Shown here: in pieces, positions 43,675 to 52,867 of the stretch
How positions within the stretch are numbered: position 1 is the first letter of the stretch
How the letters are laid out: the number at the start of each line of letters is the position of its first letter
Assembly (NCBI GenBank): GCA_023443515.1
Contig: JAEZUC010000058.1
Coordinates: 1 to 64,000 of the forward strand
Source of the DNA: Bacillota bacterium
Lineage (GTDB): Bacteria; Bacillota; Clostridia; Acetivibrionales; DSM-1351
DNA length: 64,000 nt
Direction of reading: 5' to 3'
Translations under genes and position numbers: made by a program
The notes under the pieces: model-generated
The model's input: the letters and a program-made list of their open reading frames with translations, nothing else
What the model was told of the DNA's origin: nothing
Database searches by the model: none

Positions 43675-45120
43675 TCAAAAACCATATTCCTTCCACCTTT
43701 TTGTAACCAATGCCTTTATACTCTCTGACATGGCTATTTCATCAGGCCAAGTGCGACCATAGCCTTCCTCCGGAAATTTTACGGTAGCGTCAATACCTAC
43801 CCTGCATCCGTAATGTCTTTGGTCAGAGGCATGGTCCAAGGTATCAAGGGGGCCGTCAGACAGTACTATATCCCGCCTTCCGTCAATATTGTTGAAAACC
43901 TTCCATGCAACTGTTGATAAATCGTGGGGATCTACAGTTTCATCCACAATTACAATCATTTTTGTGTACATCATCTGCCCCGAACCCCAAATAGAATTCA
44001 TTACTTTTTTAGCGTGTCCCGGAAACCGCTTTTTTATTGAAACAATTATGCAATTATGAAAGACTCCCTCCAAGGGAAAATTCATGTCAATTATTTCAGG
44101 AAATTGAATCTTTAACAAAGGAAGAAACAGTTTTTCAGTTGCCTTTCCCAGATAACAGTCCTCCATGGGAGGTTTTCCCACAACAGTGGCAGGGTAAATG
44201 GCATCCTCCCTATAGGTCATACAGGTCAAATGAAAAACCGGATACATATCAGCAAGAGAATAATATCCCGTATGATCCCCAAAAGGGCCCTCCAGACGAA
44301 GTTCCTCACTTGTATCCACATACCCTTCCAGAATAAAATCAGCGTTTGCCGGGACGTAAATATCATTTGTGATGGATTTAACCAATGATACGGGTTTTTT
44401 TCTTAGAAACCCTGCAAACATTATTTCATCTATATATTGTGGAAGGGGTGCGGTTGCAGAATATATAACCACAGGGTCACAGCCTATTACTACGGATACA
44501 GGCATTATTCCTCCGGTACTGCGGTACTTGTCATATATGTTCCTGCCATCCTTGTGGAGGTGCCAGTGCATTCCCGTAGTTTGGCAATCATAAACCTGCA
44601 TACGATACATGCCCATATTCTGTATGCTTGTTTCAGGGTCCTTGGTTATTACTACCGGCAAAGTAATAAATTTGCCTCCGTCCCCGGGCCAGCATTTAAG
44701 TATTGGCAGCTTTCCAAGGTCTGGACTGTAGTCAATTACCTGCTGACACTTGCCTTTTGTGGGAAGCTTTATTGGAAAAACAGAGGTCAGCTGCAATAAA
44801 GTCGGAGCAGCTTTTACGGTTTTAATAAACCCCGCATAATTTGCCGCATCAATAAAGTCTCCTATTTTTCCTGCTATGTCCTCAATTTTTTTAACCCCCA
44901 GTGCAAGGTTCAGCCTTTCATAGCTTCCAAAAGTATTTATAAGCAATGGAAATTTTGAATTCCTTACCTTTTCGAAAAGAAGCGCCGGCCCGCCACTCTT
45001 CACCACTCTGTCGGTTATTTCGGTAATCTCGAGCTCTGCATCCGTTTCTGACTTTATTCTTTTGATCAGTGCTTTTTGTTCCAGTTTATCAATAAATTCA
45101 TGGAGGTCTGAATATGCCAT
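43675..45120 (-). CDS. UbiD-family prenylated-FMN decarboxylase
   Basis: The 481-aa enzyme has family motifs SGGPALLFEKV, the MQVYDCQTTGMHWHLHKDG run, MPVSVVIGCDPVVIYSATAPLP and the acidic active-site stretch EGYVDTSEELRLEGPFGDH with TGYYS following. This group decarboxylates aromatic or unsaturated acids with prenyl-FMN. The neighbour UbiA suggests a menaquinone-like (MqnL) role, but a different aromatic substrate is possible. No UbiX flavin prenyltransferase gene lies in this window. Confidence 0.9.
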   Translation of the reverse strand: MAYSDLHEFIDKLEQKALIKRIKSETDAELEITEITDRVVKSGGPALLFEKVRNSKFPLLINTFGSYERLNLALGVKKIEDIAGKIGDFIDAANYAGFIKTVKAAPTLLQLTSVFPIKLPTKGKCQQVIDYSPDLGKLPILKCWPGDGGKFITLPVVITKDPETSIQNMGMYRMQVYDCQTTGMHWHLHKDGRNIYDKYRSTGGIMPVSVVIGCDPVVIYSATAPLPQYIDEIMFAGFLRKKPVSLVKSITNDIYVPANADFILEGYVDTSEELRLEGPFGDHTGYYSLADMYPVFHLTCMTYREDAIYPATVVGKPPMEDCYLGKATEKLFLPLLKIQFPEIIDMNFPLEGVFHNCIIVSIKKRFPGHAKKVMNSIWGSGQMMYTKMIVIVDETVDPHDLSTVAWKVFNNIDGRRDIVLSDGPLDTLDHASDQRHYGCRVGIDATVKFPEEGYGRTWPDEIAMSESIKALVTKRWKEYGF

Positions 45121-45280
45121 AAATTCCCCTTTCTTAAAAAATCAAGCCTTATGAGAATATTGACCTGCCAAGGCTAAATTAAACAAATCATCACCACTTC
45201 ACGTGAATTTCTTTAATAAAACTGGATATTCTAACTATGTAAATTAAATGAAACTCAGTCGAATAAAGGAGAAAAAATAT

Positions 45281-46813
45281 ATGCCACAGAATCTACTAGA
45301 AAAAGCATTCTCAAGACCGGTAGAATCTTATTGGATTGGGTCAACACCCGAAACTGACTATCCGGAATTGAATGAAAATATTAAAACAGATATATTGGTC
45401 GTAGGAGGCGGAATAACCGGGATAGCAACAGCATATTTACTTCAGAAGGAAGGCTTGGATGTTGTTATAATTGATGCCAACAGAATTGCCCATTCTACGT
45501 CGGGACATACTACCGCAAAAATCACCTCGCTCCATAGCGTAAAATACGCCAAACTGATAAAACAATTGGGAGAAGAAGGTGCTGGCAAGTACGGAGAAGT
45601 TAATGAAAAAGCAATATCCATGATTGAAGACATAATCAAAGAAAACAGTATACAGTGTGATTTCAGCCGTCAACCAAATTTTGTATATACAAAGGAAGAA
45701 CAATATATAAACGTTATAGAGGAAGAGGTAAATGCAGCGAAATCTATTGGTCTTCCTGCCAGATTTGAAGCCTCTCTTCCTCTTCCCTTTGGTGTTCAGG
45801 GGGCAGTATGCTTTGATAATCAGGCACAGTTTCATCCTAGAAAGTATCTTCTGTCACTTGCAGATATATTTGTAAAAAACGGCGGGCATATTTTTGAGAA
45901 CACGGCGGCCCTCGACATACATGAAGACCGTGAATGCACAACATCTACCCGAAGCGGATTCAGTATAAAATCAGACAAGGTAATAGTAGCCAGTCACTTC
46001 CCCTTTTATGACGGATGGGGATTTTATTCTGCAAGAATGTATGCTGAACGTTCCTATTCACTTGCGGTAAAATCTCCTGTTAATGTTCCATATGGAATGT
46101 ATATCTCATATGAAAAACCCACAAGGTCTATCAGAACCCAACCGGGAGAGGACGGAAATCAGCTCCTTATTCTGGGTGGGGAACACCACAAAACAGGAGA
46201 AGACATAAACGAGAAAGAAAATTATACAAAGCTTATAAATTTTGCAGAAACTGATTTTCAGGCTACCGATGTACCTTACCGCTGGTCAGCTCAGGATTAT
46301 ACCGTAATGAACGAAATACCCTTTATAGGGCATATAACAGGTAATAAAATGAACATTTTTGTAGCCACAGGTTTTCAGAAATGGGGTATGACAACCAGCC
46401 ACGTATCCGCGATGATAATACGTGATATTATTGCCAACGGAAAAAGCGACGTGGAAGATATATTCAAACCATCAAGATTTACGCCCGTTAGTTCGGCAAA
46501 AAACTTTATAAAAGAAAATGCAGATGTGGTTGACAACCTTGTTTCAGGCAAGCTGGCGTCGCCACCGGAAGAATTTACAATACAACCCGGAGAAGGCAAG
46601 GCGGTAAAGTACGATGGTAAAAAAGCCGGAGCTTACATGGATAAAGACGGTACTGTTTTTATAGTTGATACAACTTGTAAGCATCTGGGTTGTGAAGTTC
46701 ATTGGAATTCAGCCGAAAAGACCTGGGATTGCCCCTGTCATGCTTCCAGGTACAGCTATGATGGAACAGTAATTGAGGGCCCTGCTTTAAAACCTCTTGA
46801 TAGGCTAAAATAA
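45281..46813 (+). CDS. FAD-dependent oxidoreductase (DadA/YhfW type) fused to a Rieske domain
   Basis: Residues 1-390 form a DAO-type flavoprotein, with the dinucleotide motif DILVVGGGITGIATAYLL near the start, STSGHTTAKIT and the FAD-contact VATGFQKWGMTTSHV. The last 70 residues are a Rieske [2Fe-2S] domain (CKHLGC and CPCHASRY). Fusions of this kind are known as YhfW in Bacillus; the substrate is unknown. The ATG at 45281 is preceded by AAAGGAG; a longer frame from 45248 overlaps the site. The stop region overlaps the convergent YwaF-like gene by nine bases. Confidence 0.88.
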   Translation: MPQNLLEKAFSRPVESYWIGSTPETDYPELNENIKTDILVVGGGITGIATAYLLQKEGLDVVIIDANRIAHSTSGHTTAKITSLHSVKYAKLIKQLGEEGAGKYGEVNEKAISMIEDIIKENSIQCDFSRQPNFVYTKEEQYINVIEEEVNAAKSIGLPARFEASLPLPFGVQGAVCFDNQAQFHPRKYLLSLADIFVKNGGHIFENTAALDIHEDRECTTSTRSGFSIKSDKVIVASHFPFYDGWGFYSARMYAERSYSLAVKSPVNVPYGMYISYEKPTRSIRTQPGEDGNQLLILGGEHHKTGEDINEKENYTKLINFAETDFQATDVPYRWSAQDYTVMNEIPFIGHITGNKMNIFVATGFQKWGMTTSHVSAMIIRDIIANGKSDVEDIFKPSRFTPVSSAKNFIKENADVVDNLVSGKLASPPEEFTIQPGEGKAVKYDGKKAGAYMDKDGTVFIVDTTCKHLGCEVHWNSAEKTWDCPCHASRYSYDGTVIEGPALKPLDRLK

Positions 46814-47581
46814 GATTTTGTCCCTGTTAATATGGTTCTGTGAATACTTTTGGTGTCTTTTTAAAAAATAAAAAGGCATATATAAAATAATCCAAAGCAG
46901 GCACCCCAAAAGAAACGTAGGTATAAGGTACCACGGACTTCCAACATATTTTGCGAAAAATTCCATGGGTGAACCGGGTGCAGGATACCTTAGGAAAAAG
47001 TAATTCCCGTTAGTAGCTATATTAATGGGAATTACCATAAGGGCAAAAACCACCAGCATTGCAATGGTCTTTGGAAGGCTCTTTATATCAGGTCTGAAGC
47101 CCATGCCAAGAACCATGAATATCGGGATAAAGCAAATAATTCCGTGAACCAATATGCTTTGTATATATATAAAGGAAAAGGACGGGTAAAAGTAAACATC
47201 AGGGGTTAATAATGTCATAAAAGCCGGAGCCAGCCCCATTGCATACGAATATTCCATCAGCAATCTGCTTCTGGTAATTGTCATTATTGGAAGTATAATG
47301 CACATAAGGCTGCACAAGTGAAGGGGCAGTGTGTAACCCCAGGAAAACTGCCCTACAGCGTTGTACCATAACACCTGTGCACCTTCTGTTAAGGGTAACA
47401 GCAAGCTGATCAGTATCAGCATTCTCCACTTTGTAATCTCACTCTTTTCCTTAAATACTATAGTAAGAATGCACCACATGCACATCACCATACCCACAGC
47501 AAGAAGATGCTGTGCAGAAAACATAGAGTTGTGAAATCTCTTTGGTATATTGTCTATGTATGTAAAAAAATACCTGAACAT
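46805..47581 (-). CDS. YwaF/TIGR02206-like membrane protein
   Basis: The 258-aa protein has about seven hydrophobic helices and the conserved FSAQHLLAVGMVMCMW start with TLPLHLCSLMCIILPI, including the helix-embedded histidine, and the later NYFFLRYPAPGSPMEFF. This pattern identifies the YwaF family, whose biochemical role is not established. It is convergent with the Rieske-fusion gene and divergent from trpB2. Confidence 0.75.
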   Translation of the reverse strand: MFRYFFTYIDNIPKRFHNSMFSAQHLLAVGMVMCMWCILTIVFKEKSEITKWRMLILISLLLPLTEGAQVLWYNAVGQFSWGYTLPLHLCSLMCIILPIMTITRSRLLMEYSYAMGLAPAFMTLLTPDVYFYPSFSFIYIQSILVHGIICFIPIFMVLGMGFRPDIKSLPKTIAMLVVFALMVIPINIATNGNYFFLRYPAPGSPMEFFAKYVGSPWYLIPTFLLGCLLWIILYMPFYFLKRHQKYSQNHINRDKILF

Positions 47582-47667
47582 ATTAAACCTCCTTGTCCTA
47601 CTGCACGTATAATAAATTTATATTCTGTCTAACAAACAAATAATCCATATGTATACAAATTATTTTA

Positions 47668-47695
47668 TTGACTTACTTTCCAATTCAAGTAAAAT
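47668..47695 (+). promoter_or_regulatory. Putative promoter of trpB2
   Basis: TTGACT (47668-47673) and TAAAAT (47690-47695) are separated by 16 nt, about 55 nt before the gene start. Confidence 0.45.
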
Positions 47696-47748
47696 TATAT
47701 ATAGACTAGTTAAGAAATCCTTTAAACCTAAAGGATATGGAGGTTAAG

Positions 47749-49113
47749 ATGAGAAGAGATGAGATCAGCAAGGTAATTCTGTCCGAAAAAGATATTCCCA
47801 AGCAGTGGTATAACATTGTAGCAGATATGCCCAACAAGCCGGCACCGTATCACAATCCTGCAACACTTGATATTATTAAGCCCGACGATATGAAGGCTAT
47901 TTTCCCTGATGAAGTAATCAGACAGGAAATGTCTTCCGAACGATACATAGACATACCTGATGAAGTTCGCCAGATGTATTGCCAGTTCAGGCCAAGTCCT
48001 CTTTACAGGGCAAAAGCTCTTGAGAAGCTGTTGGACACTCCTGCCAGAATTTATTACAAATATGAAGGAACAAATGCTACCGGAAGCCACAAGCTTAATA
48101 CTGCAATTCCACAGGTATATTATAATAAGCTGGCAGGCATAAAAAGACTTGCAACAGAAACAGGTGCAGGTCAATGGGGCAGTGCGTTAAGTCTTGCAAC
48201 AAGCCAGTTTGGGTTGGAATGTTCGGTTTACATGGTAAATGTAAGCTATCAGCAAAAACCCTACAGACGTTCTTTTATGAAAACCTTTGGTGCAAATGTT
48301 GTAGCAAGTCCCAGCACACTGACCAACAGCGGTAGAAGTATCCTGGAAAAGGACCCTGATTGCTCTGGCAGTCTTGGAATCGCAATAAGTGAAGCAGTTG
48401 AGGATGCAGCAACACACGCTGATACCAACTATGCACTGGGAAGTGTTTTAAATCATGTCTGCCTGCATCAGACAATAATAGGTATTGAAGCAAAAAAACA
48501 AATGGAGTATTTGGATGAATATCCTGATGTTATTTTTGCTTGCTGCGGAGGCGGAAGTAATTTTGCCGGTATGTCCTTCCCATTTTTGCAGGATAAACTT
48601 AACGGACGTAATTTAAGGGCCGTTGCCGTTGAACCATCAGCATGTCCCACTTTGACAAAAGGTGTGTTTGCATATGACTACGGAGATACTGCAAAAGCAG
48701 CACCTATAACAAAAATGTATACTTTAGGACATGACTTTATTCCATCCGGCATACACGCAGGTGGCTTGAGATACCACGGAGACTCAGCAATTGTCAGCCA
48801 GTTGTACCATGACGGAATTATAGAAGCAAAAGCATATGGCCAGAAATCTGTTTTCGAAGCGGCAGTAGCTTTTTCACGGGCAGAGGGAATAGTTCCTGCT
48901 CCAGAATCGGCACATGCTATAAGAGCTGCAATGGATGAAGCTCTTCTGGCAAAGGAATCCGGCGAGGAGAAAGTAATTCTGTTCTGCCTCAGCGGACACG
49001 GGTACTTTGATTTTGCGGCATATGAAAACTATTATAACGGACTGGTTGATGATATAGAATTTGCTCCTGAATCTGCTGAAAAAAGTATGCAGAACTTACC
49101 GAATATAAAGTAG
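47749..49113 (+). CDS. trpB2: TrpB2-type tryptophan synthase beta-like PLP enzyme
   Basis: This is the longer TrpB2 subgroup (about 454 aa) rather than TrpB1: it has the N-terminal extension ending PRSLYRA-like FRPSPLYRAKALEKLL, the PLP lysine in TGSHKLNTAIPQ, TETGAGQWGSALSL, the phosphate loop CCGGGSNFAGM and SAIVSQLYHDGIIEA. It can make tryptophan from indole and serine without TrpA. No other trp gene is nearby, so it probably scavenges indole. The ATG at 47749 follows GGAGG; an upstream in-frame ATG at 47737 overlaps that site. Confidence 0.9.
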   Translation: MRRDEISKVILSEKDIPKQWYNIVADMPNKPAPYHNPATLDIIKPDDMKAIFPDEVIRQEMSSERYIDIPDEVRQMYCQFRPSPLYRAKALEKLLDTPARIYYKYEGTNATGSHKLNTAIPQVYYNKLAGIKRLATETGAGQWGSALSLATSQFGLECSVYMVNVSYQQKPYRRSFMKTFGANVVASPSTLTNSGRSILEKDPDCSGSLGIAISEAVEDAATHADTNYALGSVLNHVCLHQTIIGIEAKKQMEYLDEYPDVIFACCGGGSNFAGMSFPFLQDKLNGRNLRAVAVEPSACPTLTKGVFAYDYGDTAKAAPITKMYTLGHDFIPSGIHAGGLRYHGDSAIVSQLYHDGIIEAKAYGQKSVFEAAVAFSRAEGIVPAPESAHAIRAAMDEALLAKESGEEKVILFCLSGHGYFDFAAYENYYNGLVDDIEFAPESAEKSMQNLPNIK

Positions 49114-49120
49114 TTTTATC

Positions 49121-49280
49121 TTAAATTAACACCTGTACCTAGAGTATAAATTGTATCAATGGAAGCTTGGTTAAAGATATTTGCATATGTTTATATCCTA
49201 AGATGAGCCGCTAGAAACTCTTGCAAATATCTAAGCAATCATTGAAATAATTTTATACGGGAGTATAGGTGTTAATTTAA
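49121..49280 (-). repeat. MITE-like palindromic repeat, copy R3
   Basis: This 160-bp imperfect palindrome begins TTAAATTAACACCTGTAC and ends with the inverse GTATAGGTGTTAATTTAA. Inside are GTATAAATTGTATCAATGG against CATTGAAATAATTTTATAC and AGATATTTGCA against TGCAAATATCT. It is oriented opposite to R1 and R2 and lies between convergent trpB2 and the GH42 gene, whose stop codon is inside its right end. It may act as a transcription barrier. Confidence 0.75.
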
Positions 49281-51340
49281 AAAACTTTCTGTTTTAACAC
49301 TTTTACGTCAAGGGGTGCAAGTTCCAGTCTCCCCTGCCTGATTTCTCCAGTCAGCATATCCGTATAAACTCCTGTAAGTTGAATATCTTTCTTTCCATGA
49401 TTGAAGTTCATAACGAATATGTAGCGGTTTTGTCCGTCTGTACGAAGCTGTGCCGTCACTCCGCATGGCAACTCAGCGTCTAGAGTACGTGAAATTGATA
49501 ATTTTTGGGCAAGGGCATTGTAAAAGCTATGAAGGAAATCTTCTCCTGTGCGGGCTGCCATATAATAGGCCTCCCCCTTTCCAAATCGGTTAACCGTTAG
49601 AGCCGGACGACCTGCATAAAAATCGTCACGGTACACAGCCAGAACCTGTGCCGTTTCTGCATGAATCAAATCACAAAAGTCCTGTACCCTGTAAGTTCCT
49701 AAAAGGCCCGGAGAGTTACTGCTCATTACCAGACTATTATTCTCATCGGGGTGCAAAGTATCTATCTCCTCGCTCCAAATACCTGTGACTGCACGAAGGG
49801 GGCCCGGGAATCCTCCCAAATGACATAGGTCATTTTCATTCACAATTCCGCTCCAATAGGTGGTAACAAAGGTTCCTCCCTCCCTGACAAAAGACTCTAT
49901 ACGCTCACCAACACCGGGATGGGTCATATAGAGCATAGGTGCAATAACAAGCTTGTACTGTGAGAAATCTTCTTTGGCACCTATAATGTCTGTAGGCACC
50001 CCTTGTTTCCAGAAAGGCGTATAGTGGTCAACACAGGTTTCTTCGTACTTTAGCCTGTCGCGTGCAAGAGCCTGTGCCTCCTCCATGGCCCAACGATTTT
50101 CCCAATCGTATACTATAGCTACTTGCGGATGAACCGTAGTCCCTACAACCTCGTCCAGCATTCCAAGTGTTTGCCCCACCTGTGCAACATCCCTGAAAAC
50201 ACGGGTATTCTCATGACCTGCATGATCTACAACTGCACCATGAAATTTTTCAAAACTACCCCGTGATTTCCGCCACTGGAAGTACTGGACAGTATCACTG
50301 CCGTGAGCCACTGCCTGAAGTGAAGATAACATATGCATACCGGGTCGTTTAAGCTTGTTCACCTTTTGCCAGTTAACAGTACTCGGGGTACTTTCCATCA
50401 ATATAAACGGTTTGCCCTGTTTAAGAGATCTGTTGATATCATGTACAAAAGAGGTTCGTACCCCGATTTTCCAATCCGGTTGCTCCGTAGTATGCCAGGC
50501 AGGATAATTATCCCAGGAAATCACATCCAACTCTTTAGCAAGCTCCCTGTATTCTATACCAGGAAAGGTTCCCATCATATTAGTAGTAACAGGAATATCA
50601 GGTGTCAATTCCCGTAAGGGTTTAACCTCGTTTTTTAAAAAATCTATTGTCTGGTGAGAAACAAACCTCTTCCAGTCCAGTATAAGTCCATGAGTCTCAT
50701 GCTCACCACGTGGAGACGGGGACTCAATTTGGGACCAATCTGTATACCTGTGTGCCCAGAAACCCGTCCACCACTCATGGTTGAGACTATCAAGGTCTCC
50801 ATTGTACTTGTTTTGAAGAAAGCTGCGGAAAGCTTCCTGACAAAGGACACAATGACATTCCCCGCTGTACTCATTTGAGATATGCCACAAAATCAGTGCA
50901 GGATGATTTGCATACCGTTCCGCCAGCATACGATTGATTTGGCTGACCTTTTTACGGTAAACGGGAGATGTAAAGCAGTGGTTATGACGTCCGCCATGTA
51001 AATCCTTTAGTCTGTCGGCCTGAGTACGCAGTATTTCAGGATATTTTTTAGACATCCAGGGGGGTTTTGCACCGCTTGGAGTAGCCAGAATTGCTACCAT
51101 ACCGTTTTCGGCAAGTCTGTCCATAATATTGTCCAGCCAACTAAAATCATACTTGCCTTCTTCCGGTTCCAGTGCCATCCATGAAAAAATTCCTACAGTC
51201 ATAGCATTGACATGGGCAAGCTTCATAAGTCGAAAATCTTCCTCCAGCACCTGTGGTGTCTCAAGCCACTGCTCTGGGTTGTAATCTCCTCCATGGAGAA
51301 TATGCGGAAATTTGGTACTGATAGGCATATATTTATCCAT
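49277..51340 (-). CDS. GH42 beta-galactosidase
   Basis: The 687-aa enzyme carries the three GH42 domains: a TIM barrel from HILHGGDYNPEQW, a trimerisation domain and a short C-terminal beta domain. The acid/base is Glu157 in LWHISNEYSG and the nucleophile Glu316 in FILMESTPS. A Cys cluster (CHCVLC) near residue 162 fits the zinc site of many members. There is no signal peptide, so it acts on imported sugars. In this locus it would remove galactose from xyloglucan or related oligosaccharides. GGAG precedes the ATG. Confidence 0.93.
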   Translation of the reverse strand: MDKYMPISTKFPHILHGGDYNPEQWLETPQVLEEDFRLMKLAHVNAMTVGIFSWMALEPEEGKYDFSWLDNIMDRLAENGMVAILATPSGAKPPWMSKKYPEILRTQADRLKDLHGGRHNHCFTSPVYRKKVSQINRMLAERYANHPALILWHISNEYSGECHCVLCQEAFRSFLQNKYNGDLDSLNHEWWTGFWAHRYTDWSQIESPSPRGEHETHGLILDWKRFVSHQTIDFLKNEVKPLRELTPDIPVTTNMMGTFPGIEYRELAKELDVISWDNYPAWHTTEQPDWKIGVRTSFVHDINRSLKQGKPFILMESTPSTVNWQKVNKLKRPGMHMLSSLQAVAHGSDTVQYFQWRKSRGSFEKFHGAVVDHAGHENTRVFRDVAQVGQTLGMLDEVVGTTVHPQVAIVYDWENRWAMEEAQALARDRLKYEETCVDHYTPFWKQGVPTDIIGAKEDFSQYKLVIAPMLYMTHPGVGERIESFVREGGTFVTTYWSGIVNENDLCHLGGFPGPLRAVTGIWSEEIDTLHPDENNSLVMSSNSPGLLGTYRVQDFCDLIHAETAQVLAVYRDDFYAGRPALTVNRFGKGEAYYMAARTGEDFLHSFYNALAQKLSISRTLDAELPCGVTAQLRTDGQNRYIFVMNFNHGKKDIQLTGVYTDMLTGEIRQGRLELAPLDVKVLKQKVF

Positions 51341-51343
51341 GGC

Positions 51344-52867
51344 TTAATTCTCCTTTTCAATACATGTAGTCAGGTTCGGCATTTCGCCCCAATAGTCTCT
51401 GGGTTTCCGCCCAACATAATATTTAAACTTGCGGTAAAAGTAATCTATATTTTTATACCCTACCATTTGAGAAATTTCATATACCTTGTACTTGCCTTCT
51501 GCAAGCATTTCTTTTGCCTTTCGGATTCGGACATGGTCAAGATAGCAATTAAAACTCTCTCCTGTTCCGCTTCTGAAAATTCTTCCAAGATAAGAACTGT
51601 TATAGCAAAAAATCTTAGCAAGGGATTCCAACTTCAAGTCTTTGGCATAATTGGCTTCTATATACATACAAAGCCTTTTTACAATATTATCTCTGGAGTT
51701 ATTTCCTATCTGTTTCATAAAGCACAAAAATTCACCCAATATATAATCAGTAACCTCTTGAAGACTGTGCTTTATATATATGTCATGAATTATTCGTCCG
51801 TCATCGGGTATTATTAAATTATGATAGTTTTGAGACAGCATATCACGAACTCGAATAAAAATATTAGAAAGAACTCCTGCAAATCTGTCAGGATGCAAAT
51901 TGAGTCTGCGGTATTCCGACTCAAAACTCCGCATTTTCTTTTGCAGTAATTCCTCCTGTCCTATTTCAATATAATCGTAAAAAGCCTCAATAAATCCCCT
52001 TATGTCAATAGAATCAAGGTTAACTCCATCTGAGAAATCCCCCTCTACTTCCTCCCACGAAACGATGTTTCCCGACTGTTGATAGTAAAAGCTGTGTTGT
52101 TGGATATTCTTTGCATCTGTATATGAAAGATGGAGTTCATCAACTGTGCTACATAGCCGTCCCATAGAAACAAACAAATCAGGAACTTTGCGTAAAATAT
52201 CCCTCATAACCACGGAGAATCTTGTAATACCTCCCCCCTGCAGCAATACAATCCATAAATCATCGATACAGATACAACGCATTTCCTTTTCATTAATAAA
52301 AAGAGCCGGGATTTCAAAATCAGAAAGTACTGATTTTATGACAGCAACACGGTAAACGCTGTCACACAGTTTCAGCTCATCAAGGTTTACCAACTCTGAA
52401 GTGAGCTTACCGCAAATAAGGTCTGTCAGCTGTTTCTCATATATAAGATTCATACTGGATTTAATACTTTCAAGCTTTTCCTTTTCAGCTACAATAGTCT
52501 TACGTACCTTAACAATGGCTTCCTGCAGTTCGTCTTCTTCTATAGGCTTTAGCAAAAAGGAGGAAACACCTGATTTAATAGCGCTGCGGGCATATTCAAA
52601 ATCGGAATAACCCGTCAGAATAATAACCTTTCCCCCAAAGCCTCCCTCCCTTGCTTTTTCAAGCATTTCTGTTCCATACAGCCCCGGCATCTTGATATCT
52701 GTAATACATAGATCCGGGGTAAGCTCCAGTAGCATACGAAGGCCCTCATGCCCGTCTGCTGCTTCGCCCATTATCTCATAACCAAGACTATCCCAATCAA
52801 TGATAGCCTTTAGTCCAGCCCTTACTCCCGGCTCATCGTCAATGATTAAAACCTTGAGCATCCTCAT
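51344..52867 (-). CDS. YesN-type response regulator with AraC DNA-binding domain
   Basis: The 507-aa protein has a receiver domain (LKVLIIDDEPGVRAG, phospho-acceptor Asp in DLCITDIKMPG) and a linker. An AraC-type double helix-turn-helix fills the last 100 residues (LAKIFCYNSSYLGRIFRS; YEISQMVGYKNIDYFYRKFK). It pairs with the YesM-like kinase, whose gene overlaps its start by 29 nt. The pair likely activates the surrounding glycosidase and ABC transporter genes when oligosaccharide is present. The start could be the first ATG or the third codon's ATG. Confidence 0.92.
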   Translation of the reverse strand: MRMLKVLIIDDEPGVRAGLKAIIDWDSLGYEIMGEAADGHEGLRMLLELTPDLCITDIKMPGLYGTEMLEKAREGGFGGKVIILTGYSDFEYARSAIKSGVSSFLLKPIEEDELQEAIVKVRKTIVAEKEKLESIKSSMNLIYEKQLTDLICGKLTSELVNLDELKLCDSVYRVAVIKSVLSDFEIPALFINEKEMRCICIDDLWIVLLQGGGITRFSVVMRDILRKVPDLFVSMGRLCSTVDELHLSYTDAKNIQQHSFYYQQSGNIVSWEEVEGDFSDGVNLDSIDIRGFIEAFYDYIEIGQEELLQKKMRSFESEYRRLNLHPDRFAGVLSNIFIRVRDMLSQNYHNLIIPDDGRIIHDIYIKHSLQEVTDYILGEFLCFMKQIGNNSRDNIVKRLCMYIEANYAKDLKLESLAKIFCYNSSYLGRIFRSGTGESFNCYLDHVRIRKAKEMLAEGKYKVYEISQMVGYKNIDYFYRKFKYYVGRKPRDYWGEMPNLTTCIEKEN

